From positions 4,350 through 68,349 of the forward strand of contig JBMGNO010000001.1 of assembly GCA_049739405.1 (NCBI GenBank): DNA of 64,000 bases, written 5' to 3'. The notes under the pieces were generated by a model. It was not told the DNA's origin and did no database searches. It worked only from the letters and a program-made list of their open reading frames with translations. The stretch is from Megaera_A sp049739405. Its GTDB lineage: Bacteria; Pseudomonadota; Alphaproteobacteria; Rickettsiales; Rickettsiaceae. Positions 44,798 through 54,653 of the stretch are shown in pieces (the first letter of the stretch is position 1; each line of letters opens with the position of its first letter). The position numbers were made by a program, and so were the translations under genes.

Positions 44798-46062
44798 TTT
44801 TTAAGGTTGGCATCAAGTAAGCTCCTAATACGCTTACGCATACAATAAGAAACTAATAAAAATATACTAGAAGTAAGCATAATATAGAAAGCCGGTGCAT
44901 AGTGTAAATTAGTTTTTTCAACCAAACAGCTTGAGATCATCGCTGAAGTTCCACCGCATAAGGCAATACCTAAATTGTAGCTAAATGCAACCCCAGAAAA
45001 ACGCTGCTGAGGCGAGAATAGTGAGATAATAAACAAATAAGCACAACCACCGATCATACCACCAATTATCGCAAGTATTGTTAATGCTAATAGCTGAATT
45101 CCAACTTCTTCGCTAGAAATCAGTATAAAACAAGGAAGTGCCATAACAAATATCGATATTGCCGAAATAGTCACCATCCTAAATCTTCCTATCACGTCAG
45201 AAATATGCCCTGATAAAGGCATTGTAAGCATCATAATTATCGAGGAGTAGGCCAAATAAAGCCTCGCAGTCACATCATCAAAATGCAGCATACTACAATG
45301 ATATATATTAATATAGGTTTTCACTAGGTACACCACACTACTAGCACATGCTCCTAAGCAAAATGTAATAAACATTGGTTGTTTGGCCGTCTTCAAGATC
45401 TCTAGAAATGGTGTCTTTAAAGTTTTTTTCTTCTCCGCCAACATTAAAAATATAGGAGTTTCCGAAACCTGCAAACGAAAGTAAAATCCAACTAGCCCCA
45501 TCATGCCGCCAAAGATAAATGCATATCTCCAAGCATGCACCATGTCTGGATAAAAATGCGATAAAGAAATACCAACTAATGTCGCAAATAATGTTCCAGC
45601 AATATTCGATGCATGAACTATTCCTGCTGTTAAACCGGGTCTTAAATTCTCATAATGCTCTAAAATGAATATAGCAGCCCCAGCCCCTTCACCACTAATA
45701 CACATGCCTTGAAGTAAACGCATGCATACTAAAATAACTGGCGCAGTATAACCAATAATATTATATCCAGGAATTAACCCTATAATAAATGTTGAGATTG
45801 TCATGCCGAGCATTGATATAATCAAAGAAATTTTTCGCCCATATTTGTCCGCTATTGCACCAAATATAATACCGCCGATTGGACGCGTTAAGAAGCCGAT
45901 CGCAAATATACCAAGGCTTTTTAAAATCTGCGAGAATTCAGAACTATATGGAAAAAAGGCCTTACCAATTGCCAAGGAAAAGACCGCATAAACCGTGAAG
46001 TCATAATATTCCAAAACATTGCCGGAAATAGCTGATATAAAAACTGATCTACGTTTGCTCAT
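44794..46062 (-). CDS. MFS transporter, ProP-like
   Basis: 422 residues, twelve helices, metabolite:H+ symporter family. GNVLEYYDFTVYAVFSLAIGKAFFP at the N-terminus and GAIADKYGRKISLIISM in the 2-3 loop are classical for ProP/shikimate/citrate-type carriers; LQGMCISGEGAGAAIFILEH follows. It resembles the MFS protein at 23968 in type but is a distinct paralogue. Its stop overlaps the yraN start. Substrate unknown; compatible-solute or organic-acid uptake from host cytosol is typical of the family. Confidence 0.88.
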   Translation of the reverse strand: MSKRRSVFISAISGNVLEYYDFTVYAVFSLAIGKAFFPYSSEFSQILKSLGIFAIGFLTRPIGGIIFGAIADKYGRKISLIISMLGMTISTFIIGLIPGYNIIGYTAPVILVCMRLLQGMCISGEGAGAAIFILEHYENLRPGLTAGIVHASNIAGTLFATLVGISLSHFYPDMVHAWRYAFIFGGMMGLVGFYFRLQVSETPIFLMLAEKKKTLKTPFLEILKTAKQPMFITFCLGACASSVVYLVKTYINIYHCSMLHFDDVTARLYLAYSSIIMMLTMPLSGHISDVIGRFRMVTISAISIFVMALPCFILISSEEVGIQLLALTILAIIGGMIGGCAYLFIISLFSPQQRFSGVAFSYNLGIALCGGTSAMISSCLVEKTNLHYAPAFYIMLTSSIFLLVSYCMRKRIRSLLDANLKK

Positions 46063-46160
46063 TAATTTTTTTTTAATATATAACCAATTAATTATAGTAA
46101 AGGATTATAATCTACAAAGTTATTTTGTAAAATTAAAATCACCATAACTCCTAAAAAATA

Positions 46161-47678
46161 TTATGATGATTTAAGTAAGTTGTGATAATCCTTATTTAAT
46201 AAATAAACCCCTACAATCCACAAAACACACACTGCAACAAATACAACCATTAAAAACCCAGCTATATCTTCGTGATGACACATCGGAAAAAGAGTAAAGC
46301 TTATCATTTGTACTAATGCACCAGCAGACTTTCCAAGCTTGGCTCCCAACACATCAACAGCAGCTTTACCCTTCACCTTCATCTCTTTGTCTAGGGGAAT
46401 ATAAACCATCTCTTTCGTCGCATCAAACAAAGAATATTTAACACCTTTGCCTAAAACATTTTGAAAACTACCCATAAATACGACAAAGGATAAGGGGGCA
46501 ATATTTGTCAAAAATGGTAATAAGTAATGTACATAATCTTCTGTCAATACACTTATAAAAAACAAATTACCTACTATAAAAAACATTGCTGGAGTCAGAA
46601 CAGCTCCCCAAAACCAACCAAACCATTTAATCACATTATTGCCAATAAATATAAATATAAATGTCGAGATACCAGTCCAATATAGTACGTTACCTTGATA
46701 AGACATAAAAGAAGTAGTATCAGGATATAACGCCCTAGCACGCGACATCCATAATCCCTCAATAAGGTTAATAGCCGTGCTGTAAGAGACCATCAAAATA
46801 CAAATTAACGCTAAATACCTTGAAGTAAAGACCATATGGGCGCTTTGCTTTAAATTTAATTTTAAAATATCTGTACGTTCGTTTTTATAAGTAATATTTT
46901 TCATTGTTTGAATATATCTTACCTCAACAAATCGGTGAATTAGCAAACTTAACATCCCACAAATCATTACCAATATCGTCATAGATTTTAAGACTATTAC
47001 AGAATTACTACCATGAGTAAAGAGCATTGATGATAGAACATTATCACTACTTGTGAGGTATACTATTACTGTACCTGAAATCAACAAGTTAGTCTGACCA
47101 AATATTCCAAAGAAAATATAAAAACGTTTTGCTTCATCAGTTTTTGTTACCTTATTTGCCAATTGCCAAAAAAACAAAAAGAATACTATGACTGTCCATA
47201 ACTCACCCAATATATAATATAAGACTAAACTCCACTGTCCCCACATTTTAATAAACCACTTAAAATGTGGAAAAAGACCAATATAATAATCAACTATCTG
47301 GGGGTCTGGATGAAATAATTCTTGATTAGGGTAAATAACAAAAGCAAATAACGAAAAAAATACTAAAAATGCCGATACAATTATTCGAAATACTTGCTCA
47401 GTAGTCATGATATTACAAAGCTTTGTATATAATATAACAAATAGCACACCCATTGGCATTTCGCCCCAAAGCTTTATATAACTTAATACCTCGGTACCAA
47501 TATGCGTAACGACAATACCATCTTTAATATTACGAACCAAATTATTAGTTAGCAGTATAAAGAGCATTAAGATTGCCATTGGCAAAAACTTACCTAATTC
47601 ATAAGAGCGAATTGGCCAGATTGCTAGGCGCAATTTACTATGTCTCATCCTATCGAAAACTAATGATAATTGGCTCAT
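46161..47678 (-). CDS. tlcA: Tlc-family ATP/ADP (NTP/NDP) translocase
   Basis: 505 residues, about twelve membrane helices. The N-terminus IWPIRSYELGKFLPMAILMLFILLTNNLVRNIKDGIVVT is the hallmark of bacterial and plastid nucleotide carriers. AKRFYIFFGIFGQTNLLISG and KGKAAVDVLGAKLGKSAGAL are further family signatures. Members exchange host ATP for bacterial ADP or import nucleotides, found almost only in obligate intracellular bacteria and plastids. Several paralogues with different substrates exist in Rickettsia, so ATP/ADP specificity is probable but unproven. Downstream of fumC by 82 bases, same strand. Confidence 0.92.
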   Translation of the reverse strand: MSQLSLVFDRMRHSKLRLAIWPIRSYELGKFLPMAILMLFILLTNNLVRNIKDGIVVTHIGTEVLSYIKLWGEMPMGVLFVILYTKLCNIMTTEQVFRIIVSAFLVFFSLFAFVIYPNQELFHPDPQIVDYYIGLFPHFKWFIKMWGQWSLVLYYILGELWTVIVFFLFFWQLANKVTKTDEAKRFYIFFGIFGQTNLLISGTVIVYLTSSDNVLSSMLFTHGSNSVIVLKSMTILVMICGMLSLLIHRFVEVRYIQTMKNITYKNERTDILKLNLKQSAHMVFTSRYLALICILMVSYSTAINLIEGLWMSRARALYPDTTSFMSYQGNVLYWTGISTFIFIFIGNNVIKWFGWFWGAVLTPAMFFIVGNLFFISVLTEDYVHYLLPFLTNIAPLSFVVFMGSFQNVLGKGVKYSLFDATKEMVYIPLDKEMKVKGKAAVDVLGAKLGKSAGALVQMISFTLFPMCHHEDIAGFLMVVFVAVCVLWIVGVYLLNKDYHNLLKSS

Positions 47679-47760
47679 AATTTTTTATATTATATTTTGC
47701 AACAAATTAATGTAATTATACTAAGATGTCAATTGCAACAACTATTAAAGTGTTGTATAA

Positions 47761-49155
47761 TCATCTTATCTCTGACCCAACCATTTGCTCAGGGATAACA
47801 AACCTATCGAAATCTTCCGATGAAATAAACCCAGATCGAATGGCCGACTCTTTTAAAGTAATCCCCTCTTTATAAGCATTCTTAGCAATTAAAGCCGCTT
47901 TATCGTAACCGATATGTGGGTTTAAAGCCGTTACTAACATTAAAGATTTGTCTCTTAATGAGTTTATTCTTTCAATATCTGGCTCAATACCATCAATGCA
48001 TTTATCAACTAAACTAACCATTCCATCGCTCAGTAAGTTGATAGAATATAGTACATTTTGAATAATCATTGGCTTGAATACATTAAGCTCAAAATGACCA
48101 TTAGACCCACCCACAGTGACTGCAACATGGTTTCCCATCACTTGCGCTGCAATCATAGTAATGGCCTCGCATTGAGTCGGGTTTACCTTTCCTGGCATAA
48201 TCGAAGAACCTGGTTCATTTTCCGGCAATTTAAGTTCACCCAGGCCACATCTTGGTCCAGATGCAAGGTGCCTGATATCATTTGCAATTTTCATTAAACT
48301 TACTGCAATAGTATTTAAAGACCCTGAAAATTCTACTAAAGCATCATTACTTGCTAATGCTTCAAATTTATTTGGCGCTGTTTTAAAATCATAACCAGTA
48401 TAACTACTAACTTCCTCAGTAAATTTTTTGGCAAAATCTTTGTGACAATTAATACCCGTTCCAACCGCTGTTCCACCTTGTGCCAGATAGTGTACTCTTT
48501 TAATACTACTCTCAACCCTTTCAAGGCCTAGCTCAATTTGATGAGCATATGCAGAGAATTCTTGTCCTAAAGTAACTGGGGTAGCATCTTGTAAGTGAGT
48601 TCTGCCAATTTTAACAATTTTTTTCCACGAATCAGATTTTTTTTGCAAAGATTGGTGCATCTTTTTCATTGCAGGAATCAGTTTTTCATAAACTGCAATT
48701 ACTGTTGCAATATGCATTGCCGTGGGAAAAGTATCGTTTGAAGATTGCCCTTTATTAACATGATCATTTGGATGAACTGGACTTTTACCACCCCTTTTAC
48801 CAGCTAGTTTTTCATTACAAATACTTGCTAACACCTCATTCATATTCATATTTGACTGAGTGCCAGAGCCAGTTTGCCAAATTACTAAAGGAAAATTACC
48901 CTCAAATTCTTTTGCTATAACTCGATCGGCTGCAGAAATAATTTCGTCCGAAATATTTGTCTTTAATAAACCTAAATCACCATGAACTTTAGCGGCTGAT
49001 CTTTTTAGAATGGCCAATGCACTTATCATCTCAGGAGGCATTGTTTGCGTTGTGATCTTAAAATTATTTATTGATCTTTGAGTTTGAGCACCCCAGTAAT
49101 ACTGGCTTTCAACCTCAATTTTACCAAGTGAATCTTCTTCCGTTCTGTGTTTCAT
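47761..49155 (-). CDS. fumC: class II fumarate hydratase
   Basis: 464 residues; tetrameric, iron-independent fumarase converting fumarate and malate in the TCA cycle. Conserved segments: QTGSGTQSNMN (94-104), the GRTHLQDATPVTLGQE helix with His187, and the signature loop GSSIMPGKVNP (316-326) with the catalytic serine. It is last of a tight leftward run from pdhA, 11 bases after the ChpT-like gene, so it is likely co-transcribed with pyruvate dehydrogenase. Confidence 0.96.
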   Translation of the reverse strand: MKHRTEEDSLGKIEVESQYYWGAQTQRSINNFKITTQTMPPEMISALAILKRSAAKVHGDLGLLKTNISDEIISAADRVIAKEFEGNFPLVIWQTGSGTQSNMNMNEVLASICNEKLAGKRGGKSPVHPNDHVNKGQSSNDTFPTAMHIATVIAVYEKLIPAMKKMHQSLQKKSDSWKKIVKIGRTHLQDATPVTLGQEFSAYAHQIELGLERVESSIKRVHYLAQGGTAVGTGINCHKDFAKKFTEEVSSYTGYDFKTAPNKFEALASNDALVEFSGSLNTIAVSLMKIANDIRHLASGPRCGLGELKLPENEPGSSIMPGKVNPTQCEAITMIAAQVMGNHVAVTVGGSNGHFELNVFKPMIIQNVLYSINLLSDGMVSLVDKCIDGIEPDIERINSLRDKSLMLVTALNPHIGYDKAALIAKNAYKEGITLKESAIRSGFISSEDFDRFVIPEQMVGSEIR

Positions 49156-49166
49156 AATAATAGTTT

Positions 49167-49781
49167 TTACTTTTGCGAGATAATATATTTACGCGTATTA
49201 TCATCGCTTTTTATTTCTAAATTATAATTACCCTCAGCAATAAGCATTAACACATAATGCTCTCGGCAATTATGGGGTGTAATTTCATTATCTGGGTTTT
49301 TTAACAAATCCGATATACTATTTTTTTTTGATAGTGAATCAGAGTTAATTTGTATAGTAATTAATTCTTTTTCTAAGGTTATGTTCAACTTGTCAGACTT
49401 TTTATATAATCGCTCAAGTTCAACTTTAATAATGCAAAATATAGCTTTCACTATTTCTACATTAAAAACATTTCCCGCTTTTTTTAAATCCAAATCTATT
49501 TTTGCAACGCTTGATTTAATCAAATCATTATAATGTGCTTGTATTTGCTCCAAAAAAATCTCTTGCTCCCCCTGATGCACGCCAAAAATAAACCTAAATA
49601 ATCGCACATTACTAATCAAGCTTTTGGCCTCATCCATTATGATATCCTTAGCTTGATCTTGAACCCATTTTTCTTGATGGGCAAGTAAATCAACACAATT
49701 ATCAACCGCTCCTATTGGGCCAGCAAAATCATGGCAGATTCTAGCGCTAATAGCTTGGATTAATATAGAACGGTCTTGCAT
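49167..49781 (-). CDS. chpT: ChpT-like histidine phosphotransferase
   Basis: 204 residues of the ChpT family, which in alphaproteobacteria carries phosphate from the kinase CckA to the regulators CtrA and CpdR. The dimerisation-helix motif ARICHDFAGPIGAVDNCVDLL has the phosphorylatable His17. The remainder has the shape of a degenerate histidine-kinase ATPase-like domain without ATP-binding boxes. Divergence after residue 40 is strong. It sits between lpdA (22 bases) and fumC (11 bases), inside the pyruvate dehydrogenase operon. Neither CtrA nor CckA is seen in this window. Confidence 0.78.
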   Translation of the reverse strand: MQDRSILIQAISARICHDFAGPIGAVDNCVDLLAHQEKWVQDQAKDIIMDEAKSLISNVRLFRFIFGVHQGEQEIFLEQIQAHYNDLIKSSVAKIDLDLKKAGNVFNVEIVKAIFCIIKVELERLYKKSDKLNITLEKELITIQINSDSLSKKNSISDLLKNPDNEITPHNCREHYVLMLIAEGNYNLEIKSDDNTRKYIISQK

Positions 49782-49803
49782 TTATAATTACTCTAATAAT
49801 ACT

Positions 49804-51183
49804 TTAAATATGAATTTGTTTGCCGTAAGCATGCAAAACAGACTCATGCATCATTTCAGACAATGTGGGATGAGGAAAAACAGTATTCATTAAATCTTCT
49901 TCAGTTCCTTCCATTTGCTTAGAAATAACATATCCATGAATTAGCTCAGTTACATCTGAACCCAGCATATGCGCCCCCAACAACTCACCAGTCTTTTTGT
50001 CAAAAATTGTCTTTATTAAACCATTATTATTACCAACAATCAAGGCTTTTCCATTAGCAAACGATGGAAATGAACCAACACGCACCTGATAGCCCGCTTT
50101 TTTCGCAGCTTCTTCAGTTAAACCGACGCTCGCTATTTGTGGATTAGAATATGTACATCCAGGGATATTTTCACGAATTATTTTATGGGGAGCATTTCCT
50201 GCTATCTTTTCAGAAGCTATAATACCTTCATGACTAGCTTTATGGGCCAGCCATGGGGCTCCTGCAACGTCACCAATAGCATATATATTAGGTTGCCCTG
50301 TTTGCATATACTTATCTGTAATAATATGATTATTTTCGATCTTAACTTTGGTATTCTCTAAACCTAAATTTTCAGTATTTGCTACAATACCCACAGCCAT
50401 GAGCAATATTTCCGATTGTAGAATCTCTTTTTTCCCAGATTGCTCAATCTCTACTTTCACATTTCCACCCAATGCTTGCTGCTGTAAAAGCTTTATCCCT
50501 GTTTTAAATTTAATATTTTTTGCTTCAAAAGCTTTTTTCGCGGCATTTGATATATCAATATCTTCTACTGGCAAAATTCGGTTTGCTGCCTCTAGAACAG
50601 TTACATCAACACCTAAAGCATTGTAAAATGAAGCAAATTCGATTCCAATAGCCCCAGAACCAACTATTATCATAGATTTTGGCAGTGATCTTGGCCTCAA
50701 CGCTTCCCGGTAAGTCCAAATATTCTTATCATCTGGCTCAAACCCTTTTAAAATACGAGCTCTTGCACCCGTTGCTATAATAATATCTTTTGTCTCAATC
50801 TGAAGCTTTTCATCAACGACTATCTTTCCCTGCGATTGAATCTTAGCCGCTCCTTTTATAATAGTAACTTTATTTTTTTTTAAAAGAGACTGGATGCCAC
50901 CAACAAGCTGCTTTGATACTTTTTGTGACTTTTCAACTATTTTCTCCATGTCAAATTTTACTTCACTAGCTGATAAACCATATTCTTGTGCGCTCTTCAT
51001 TGATTGATATAATTCTGCAGACTTCAGCAATGATTTAGTAGGAATACAGCCCCAGTTTAAGCATATTCCACCCAAATGTTCTTTTTCTATAACGGCCGTC
51101 TTCTTACCAAGTTGCGCTGATCTAATTGCAGCAACATACCCTCCAGGGCCGCCACCAATCACTACTACATCAAAGTTTTCCAT
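49804..51183 (-). CDS. lpdA: dihydrolipoyl dehydrogenase (E3)
   Basis: 459 residues. FAD-binding GGGPGG (10-15), redox-active disulfide Cys41-Cys46 in GGICLNWGCIPTKS, NAD-binding GSGAIGIEFASFY, the second FAD motif YAIGDVAGAPWLAHKASHEG, and the catalytic His438-Glu443 region HPTLSE. It reoxidises dihydrolipoamide on E2 with NAD+. It follows pdhC by 8 bases, marking it as the PDH-specific E3 rather than that of 2-oxoglutarate dehydrogenase. Confidence 0.96.
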   Translation of the reverse strand: MENFDVVVIGGGPGGYVAAIRSAQLGKKTAVIEKEHLGGICLNWGCIPTKSLLKSAELYQSMKSAQEYGLSASEVKFDMEKIVEKSQKVSKQLVGGIQSLLKKNKVTIIKGAAKIQSQGKIVVDEKLQIETKDIIIATGARARILKGFEPDDKNIWTYREALRPRSLPKSMIIVGSGAIGIEFASFYNALGVDVTVLEAANRILPVEDIDISNAAKKAFEAKNIKFKTGIKLLQQQALGGNVKVEIEQSGKKEILQSEILLMAVGIVANTENLGLENTKVKIENNHIITDKYMQTGQPNIYAIGDVAGAPWLAHKASHEGIIASEKIAGNAPHKIIRENIPGCTYSNPQIASVGLTEEAAKKAGYQVRVGSFPSFANGKALIVGNNNGLIKTIFDKKTGELLGAHMLGSDVTELIHGYVISKQMEGTEEDLMNTVFPHPTLSEMMHESVLHAYGKQIHI

Positions 51184-51191
51184 AGTTCCTC

Positions 51192-52469
51192 TTAAATAAA
51201 CATTAATATTGGCGATTCCATAAACTTCTTAAATGAAGCGAGGAATTGAGCTCCAACAACACCATCTATAACGCGATGATCACAAGATAAGGTAACGTTC
51301 ATCATTGTCTTTATTTCAATCTTATCATCGATTATTACTGGCTTTTTCTTACTAGCTCCTACTGCCAAGATACATCCTTGCGGCGGGTTAATTATGGCAT
51401 TAAAACTATCAATGCCATACATACCTAAATTCGAAATACTAAAACCACCACCTTGATATTCTTCGGGCTTCAAAGCATTTTCTCTAGCTCTTTTGGCCAG
51501 TTTTTTCATTTCTGCAGAAATGGTCATAATATTTTTTTGATCAGCATTTTTTATAATAGGAGTAATTAAGCCCCCATCAACTGAAACAGCAACAGAAATA
51601 TCCACATTATTATACCTTAATGTTGTATCCTCATTCCAGCTTGCATTAGCTTCTGGAACTTCTTTTAAGGCCTTAGCAACAGCTAATATCACGAAGTCAT
51701 TTACTGATATTTTTTTAGCCTTATCATCGCCTACTTGCTGATTAATCTGCGACCTACTACTCATCAAACTATCCATACAACATTCAACAGCCAAATAAAA
51801 ATGCGGTACTTCTTGTTTAGATTCTACTAATCTCTTAGCAATTATTTTACGCATATTACTATTTGGTACAGCTTGATACTCAGTGTTATTTCTTTCCACT
51901 TTGCCATGTGCAACGCGACCTACAGATGGCGCTGATAGGACATCTTGTTTCACAATCCTTCCATGAGGACCGCTTCCCTTGATGCTAGACAAATCTACAT
52001 TTTCCATTTTTGCAATGCGCTTAGCAAGCGGGGAGGCAAAAATACGCTTGCTTCCATCTTCTCTTTTATTTATTTCTTCAACAGGAGGCTGTGGGGTTTT
52101 GGCTTTTGAGGGTTCTTTCTCGTCTTTCTCAGGCTGCGCAGCGGATTGCTCTTCTTTTTTCTCAGGTGGCTGAGCTTCATTTTCCGTATTTTGTTTTATA
52201 AAATCATCTAATGCCCCATCATCTTCATCTTCTTCCAATAATACTGCTATTAATGAATTTACCGCCACTTCATTCGCACCTTCTGGAACTAAAATTTTTG
52301 CAATTTTTCCTTCATCCACTGCTTCTACTTCCATCACGGCTTTATCAGTTTCAATTTCAGCAATCACATCACCGGCTTTGACCTCATCACCTTCTTTTTT
52401 TAGCCATTTGGCTAAATTTCCGTGCTCCATAGTTGGAGACAAGGCTGGCATTAAAATTTTTATTGGCAT
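51192..52469 (-). CDS. pdhC: pyruvate dehydrogenase E2, dihydrolipoamide acetyltransferase
   Basis: 425 residues. One lipoyl domain (1-78; PALSPTMEHGNLAKW, lipoyl Lys43 in ETDKAVMEV), a Glu/Lys/Pro-rich flexible linker (about 90-135), a peripheral subunit-binding domain (about 144-180; SPLAKRIAKMENVDLSSIKG), and the catalytic core (about 195-425). The active-site histidine is His398 in SCDHRVIDG. It transfers the acetyl group to CoA and forms the complex core. Located between pdhB and lpdA. Confidence 0.96.
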   Translation of the reverse strand: MPIKILMPALSPTMEHGNLAKWLKKEGDEVKAGDVIAEIETDKAVMEVEAVDEGKIAKILVPEGANEVAVNSLIAVLLEEDEDDGALDDFIKQNTENEAQPPEKKEEQSAAQPEKDEKEPSKAKTPQPPVEEINKREDGSKRIFASPLAKRIAKMENVDLSSIKGSGPHGRIVKQDVLSAPSVGRVAHGKVERNNTEYQAVPNSNMRKIIAKRLVESKQEVPHFYLAVECCMDSLMSSRSQINQQVGDDKAKKISVNDFVILAVAKALKEVPEANASWNEDTTLRYNNVDISVAVSVDGGLITPIIKNADQKNIMTISAEMKKLAKRARENALKPEEYQGGGFSISNLGMYGIDSFNAIINPPQGCILAVGASKKKPVIIDDKIEIKTMMNVTLSCDHRVIDGVVGAQFLASFKKFMESPILMFI

Positions 52470-52497
52470 ATTTTTAAACCTTTTCCTTTTATCTTAA

Positions 52498-53475
52498 TCA
52501 AATATAGCAAGCTTTTTTTGCTGCTTGCACTATCTCTTCAACAGTAGGTAATGACATTTTTTCTAAATTTTCAGCATATGGTAATGGCACGTCCTTACCA
52601 GCTACTATTTCCACTGGGGCATCCAAATAATCGAAAGCTTTTTGCATAATTATCGCTGAGATTGTTGCACCAACACCCGCAAAAAACCAACCTTCTTCAA
52701 CATTAACTAGTCTGTTTGTTTTTTTTACTGATGCAATTATCGTCTCCTCATCTAGTGGCCTGATAGTTCGCAGGTCAATTACTTCCGCATTTATTCCTTC
52801 TTTTTCTAGAATTTTCGCCGCTTCTAGGGCTAAACCAACTTGAACAGAAAAGGCGGTAATTGTTACGTCAGCACCCTCTTTTACTATCTTAGCTTTACCA
52901 ATTTCAATTGGCTCTATTTCATCGTTAACTTCAAAAGATTTACCATACATAATCTCATTTTCTAGAAATATCACCGGATTTGGATCGCGTATAGCGCTAA
53001 TTAACAATCCTCTGGAATCTTCTGCATCATATGGGGCTATCACTTTTAGGCCGGGTATATGGGCATAAGCTGCTGCGTAATTTTGGCTATGTTGCGCACC
53101 GACTCGGGCTGCCGCACCATTAGGACCGCGAAATACAATTGGGCAACCCATTTTACCACCAGACATGTAATTAGTCTTTGCCGCAGAGTTAACGATCTGA
53201 TCAAATGCCTGCATGGCAAAGTTAAATGTCATAAACTCAACAATTGGCCTCAACCCACCAAAAGCCGCACCAACTGCTAGCCCTGCAAATCCATGCTCTG
53301 TAATTGGTGAATCAACAACTCTTTTTGAACCAAACTCTTGTAATAAATTTTGTGTTATCTTATACGCACCTTGATATTCCGCCACTTCTTCACCGATGAT
53401 AAATACCTTCTCATCACGCTTCATTTCTGATCTTAAGGCTTGACCTAAGGCTTCTCTTACTGTTATTTCTGCCAT
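52498..53475 (-). CDS. pdhB: pyruvate dehydrogenase E1 beta subunit
   Basis: 325 residues without the N-terminal lipoyl domain that some alphaproteobacteria fuse here. Transketolase-like pyrimidine domain with EEVAEYQGAYKITQNL, SPITEHGFAGLAVGAA and MTFNFAMQAFDQIVNSAAK, then the C-terminal domain with DLRTIRPLDEETI. With PdhA it decarboxylates pyruvate using thiamine diphosphate. Six bases separate it from pdhA. Confidence 0.96.
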   Translation of the reverse strand: MAEITVREALGQALRSEMKRDEKVFIIGEEVAEYQGAYKITQNLLQEFGSKRVVDSPITEHGFAGLAVGAAFGGLRPIVEFMTFNFAMQAFDQIVNSAAKTNYMSGGKMGCPIVFRGPNGAAARVGAQHSQNYAAAYAHIPGLKVIAPYDAEDSRGLLISAIRDPNPVIFLENEIMYGKSFEVNDEIEPIEIGKAKIVKEGADVTITAFSVQVGLALEAAKILEKEGINAEVIDLRTIRPLDEETIIASVKKTNRLVNVEEGWFFAGVGATISAIIMQKAFDYLDAPVEIVAGKDVPLPYAENLEKMSLPTVEEIVQAAKKACYI

Positions 53476-53481
53476 TTTGAC

Positions 53482-54459
53482 CTACTTAAATATGTCTGTA
53501 TATAATTCACTTTCATCGGGTAGAGGAGATTTTGTTGCAAACTCTTCCACCTCTTTTATCTGACTCTTAATATCCTTTTCAATAGTTTTTAACTGATCTT
53601 CTGAGGCAAATTTATTCTCTAATATATGGTTTCGTACAACTATTATCGGATCCTTCTCTTTCTTTTGCTCCACTTCATCTTTAGTACGATATTTTGCTGG
53701 ATCAGACATTGAGTGCCCACGATATCGATATGTTTTTGCTTCGATGATCACCGGCCCTTTGCCAGACTTAACAAACTCAATAGCCTGCATAGCAGTGTCA
53801 TACACGGCTTCTACGTCCATACCATCAACTCTTGCCCCTGGGATACCGAAAGACTCTCCCTTGCGGTATAAATCAGTCATTGCCGTTGAGCGTGATACCG
53901 ACGTTCCCATCGAATATTCATTATTTTCAATTACATATATTGCTGGTAATTTCCATAAGGCCGCCATATTAAATGCTTCATATACTTGCCCCTGATTCAC
54001 TGCTCCATCGCCCATGAATGTAAAACAAACATTATTTTTCTTATTATATTTTTCTGCAAAAGCTAGCCCTGTTCCAATTGGTACCTGCGCACCAACAATC
54101 CCATGCCCGCCATAAAACTTACCTTCAGCGTTGAACATATGCATCGAACCACCTTTACCTTTTGAGCAACCAGTCGCCCTGCCAGTTAGCTCAGCCATAA
54201 CTAATTTTGGGTTAATTCCAGATGCAATAATATGGCCGTGATCCCTATAGCTAGTTATCGTACTGTCGTCGTCTGATTTTGCTACGCTGATACCAGCTAT
54301 TACCGCTTCTTGCCCGATATATAGATGACAAAAACCACCAATGAGCCCCATACCATAAAACTGACCACATTTTTCTTCAAACCTACGAATCAATAGCATT
54401 TGCTTATATATGGCAATAAACTGCTCTTGATTTAATTTGTACTTTTTTTCTTTAAACAT
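53482..54459 (-). CDS. pdhA: pyruvate dehydrogenase E1 alpha subunit
   Basis: 325 residues. The thiamine diphosphate motif GDGAVNQGQVYEAFNMAALWKLPAIYVIENN is complete (G-D-G to N-N). RDHGHIIASG and the phosphorylation-loop region RYRGHSMSDPAKYRTKDEV are conserved. First gene of the leftward pdhA-pdhB-pdhC-lpdA-chpT-fumC run. A promoter with a TTGACA/TGTCAA dyad lies upstream. It feeds acetyl-CoA to the TCA cycle from host-derived pyruvate. Confidence 0.96.
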   Translation of the reverse strand: MFKEKKYKLNQEQFIAIYKQMLLIRRFEEKCGQFYGMGLIGGFCHLYIGQEAVIAGISVAKSDDDSTITSYRDHGHIIASGINPKLVMAELTGRATGCSKGKGGSMHMFNAEGKFYGGHGIVGAQVPIGTGLAFAEKYNKKNNVCFTFMGDGAVNQGQVYEAFNMAALWKLPAIYVIENNEYSMGTSVSRSTAMTDLYRKGESFGIPGARVDGMDVEAVYDTAMQAIEFVKSGKGPVIIEAKTYRYRGHSMSDPAKYRTKDEVEQKKEKDPIIVVRNHILENKFASEDQLKTIEKDIKSQIKEVEEFATKSPLPDESELYTDIFK

Positions 54460-54494
54460 AAATATTGTCTTTGCTTACGAATATATGAGTTTTG

Positions 54495-54523
54495 ACAATA
54501 ATACTTATGAAATACCTTGTCAA
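54495..54523 (-). promoter_or_regulatory. promoter of the pdh operon, with inverted repeat
   Basis: On the minus strand consensus TTGACA (54523-54518), 17-base spacer, TATTGT (54500-54495). TTGACA reappears inverted at 54492-54497, so the -35 and -10 regions form a dyad that a regulator could use. Confidence 0.5.
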
Positions 54524-54596
54524 TCACAAGGAATGTATTTGAGGCTTTTAAAAACTAATATTGCTATTGTAAAGAGCAAAAATGCCAAAATTTGCA

Positions 54597-54625
54597 TTGT
54601 TCTTATGATTTTTTTGAGATATATT
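54597..54625 (+). promoter_or_regulatory. promoter of queF
   Basis: TTGTTC (54597-54602), 17-base spacer, TATATT (54620-54625). A perfect 9-bp hairpin ATATATTAT/ATAATATAT (54619-54644) overlaps the -10 and ends 9 bases before the ATG. Confidence 0.5.
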
Positions 54626-54653
54626 ATCACAAGTAATAATATATTTCGATTAA

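Noticed and set aside
54600..54653. A preQ1 riboswitch before queF
   Set aside because: The leader is a plain AT hairpin. The C-rich loop and A-rich tail of preQ1 aptamers are absent.
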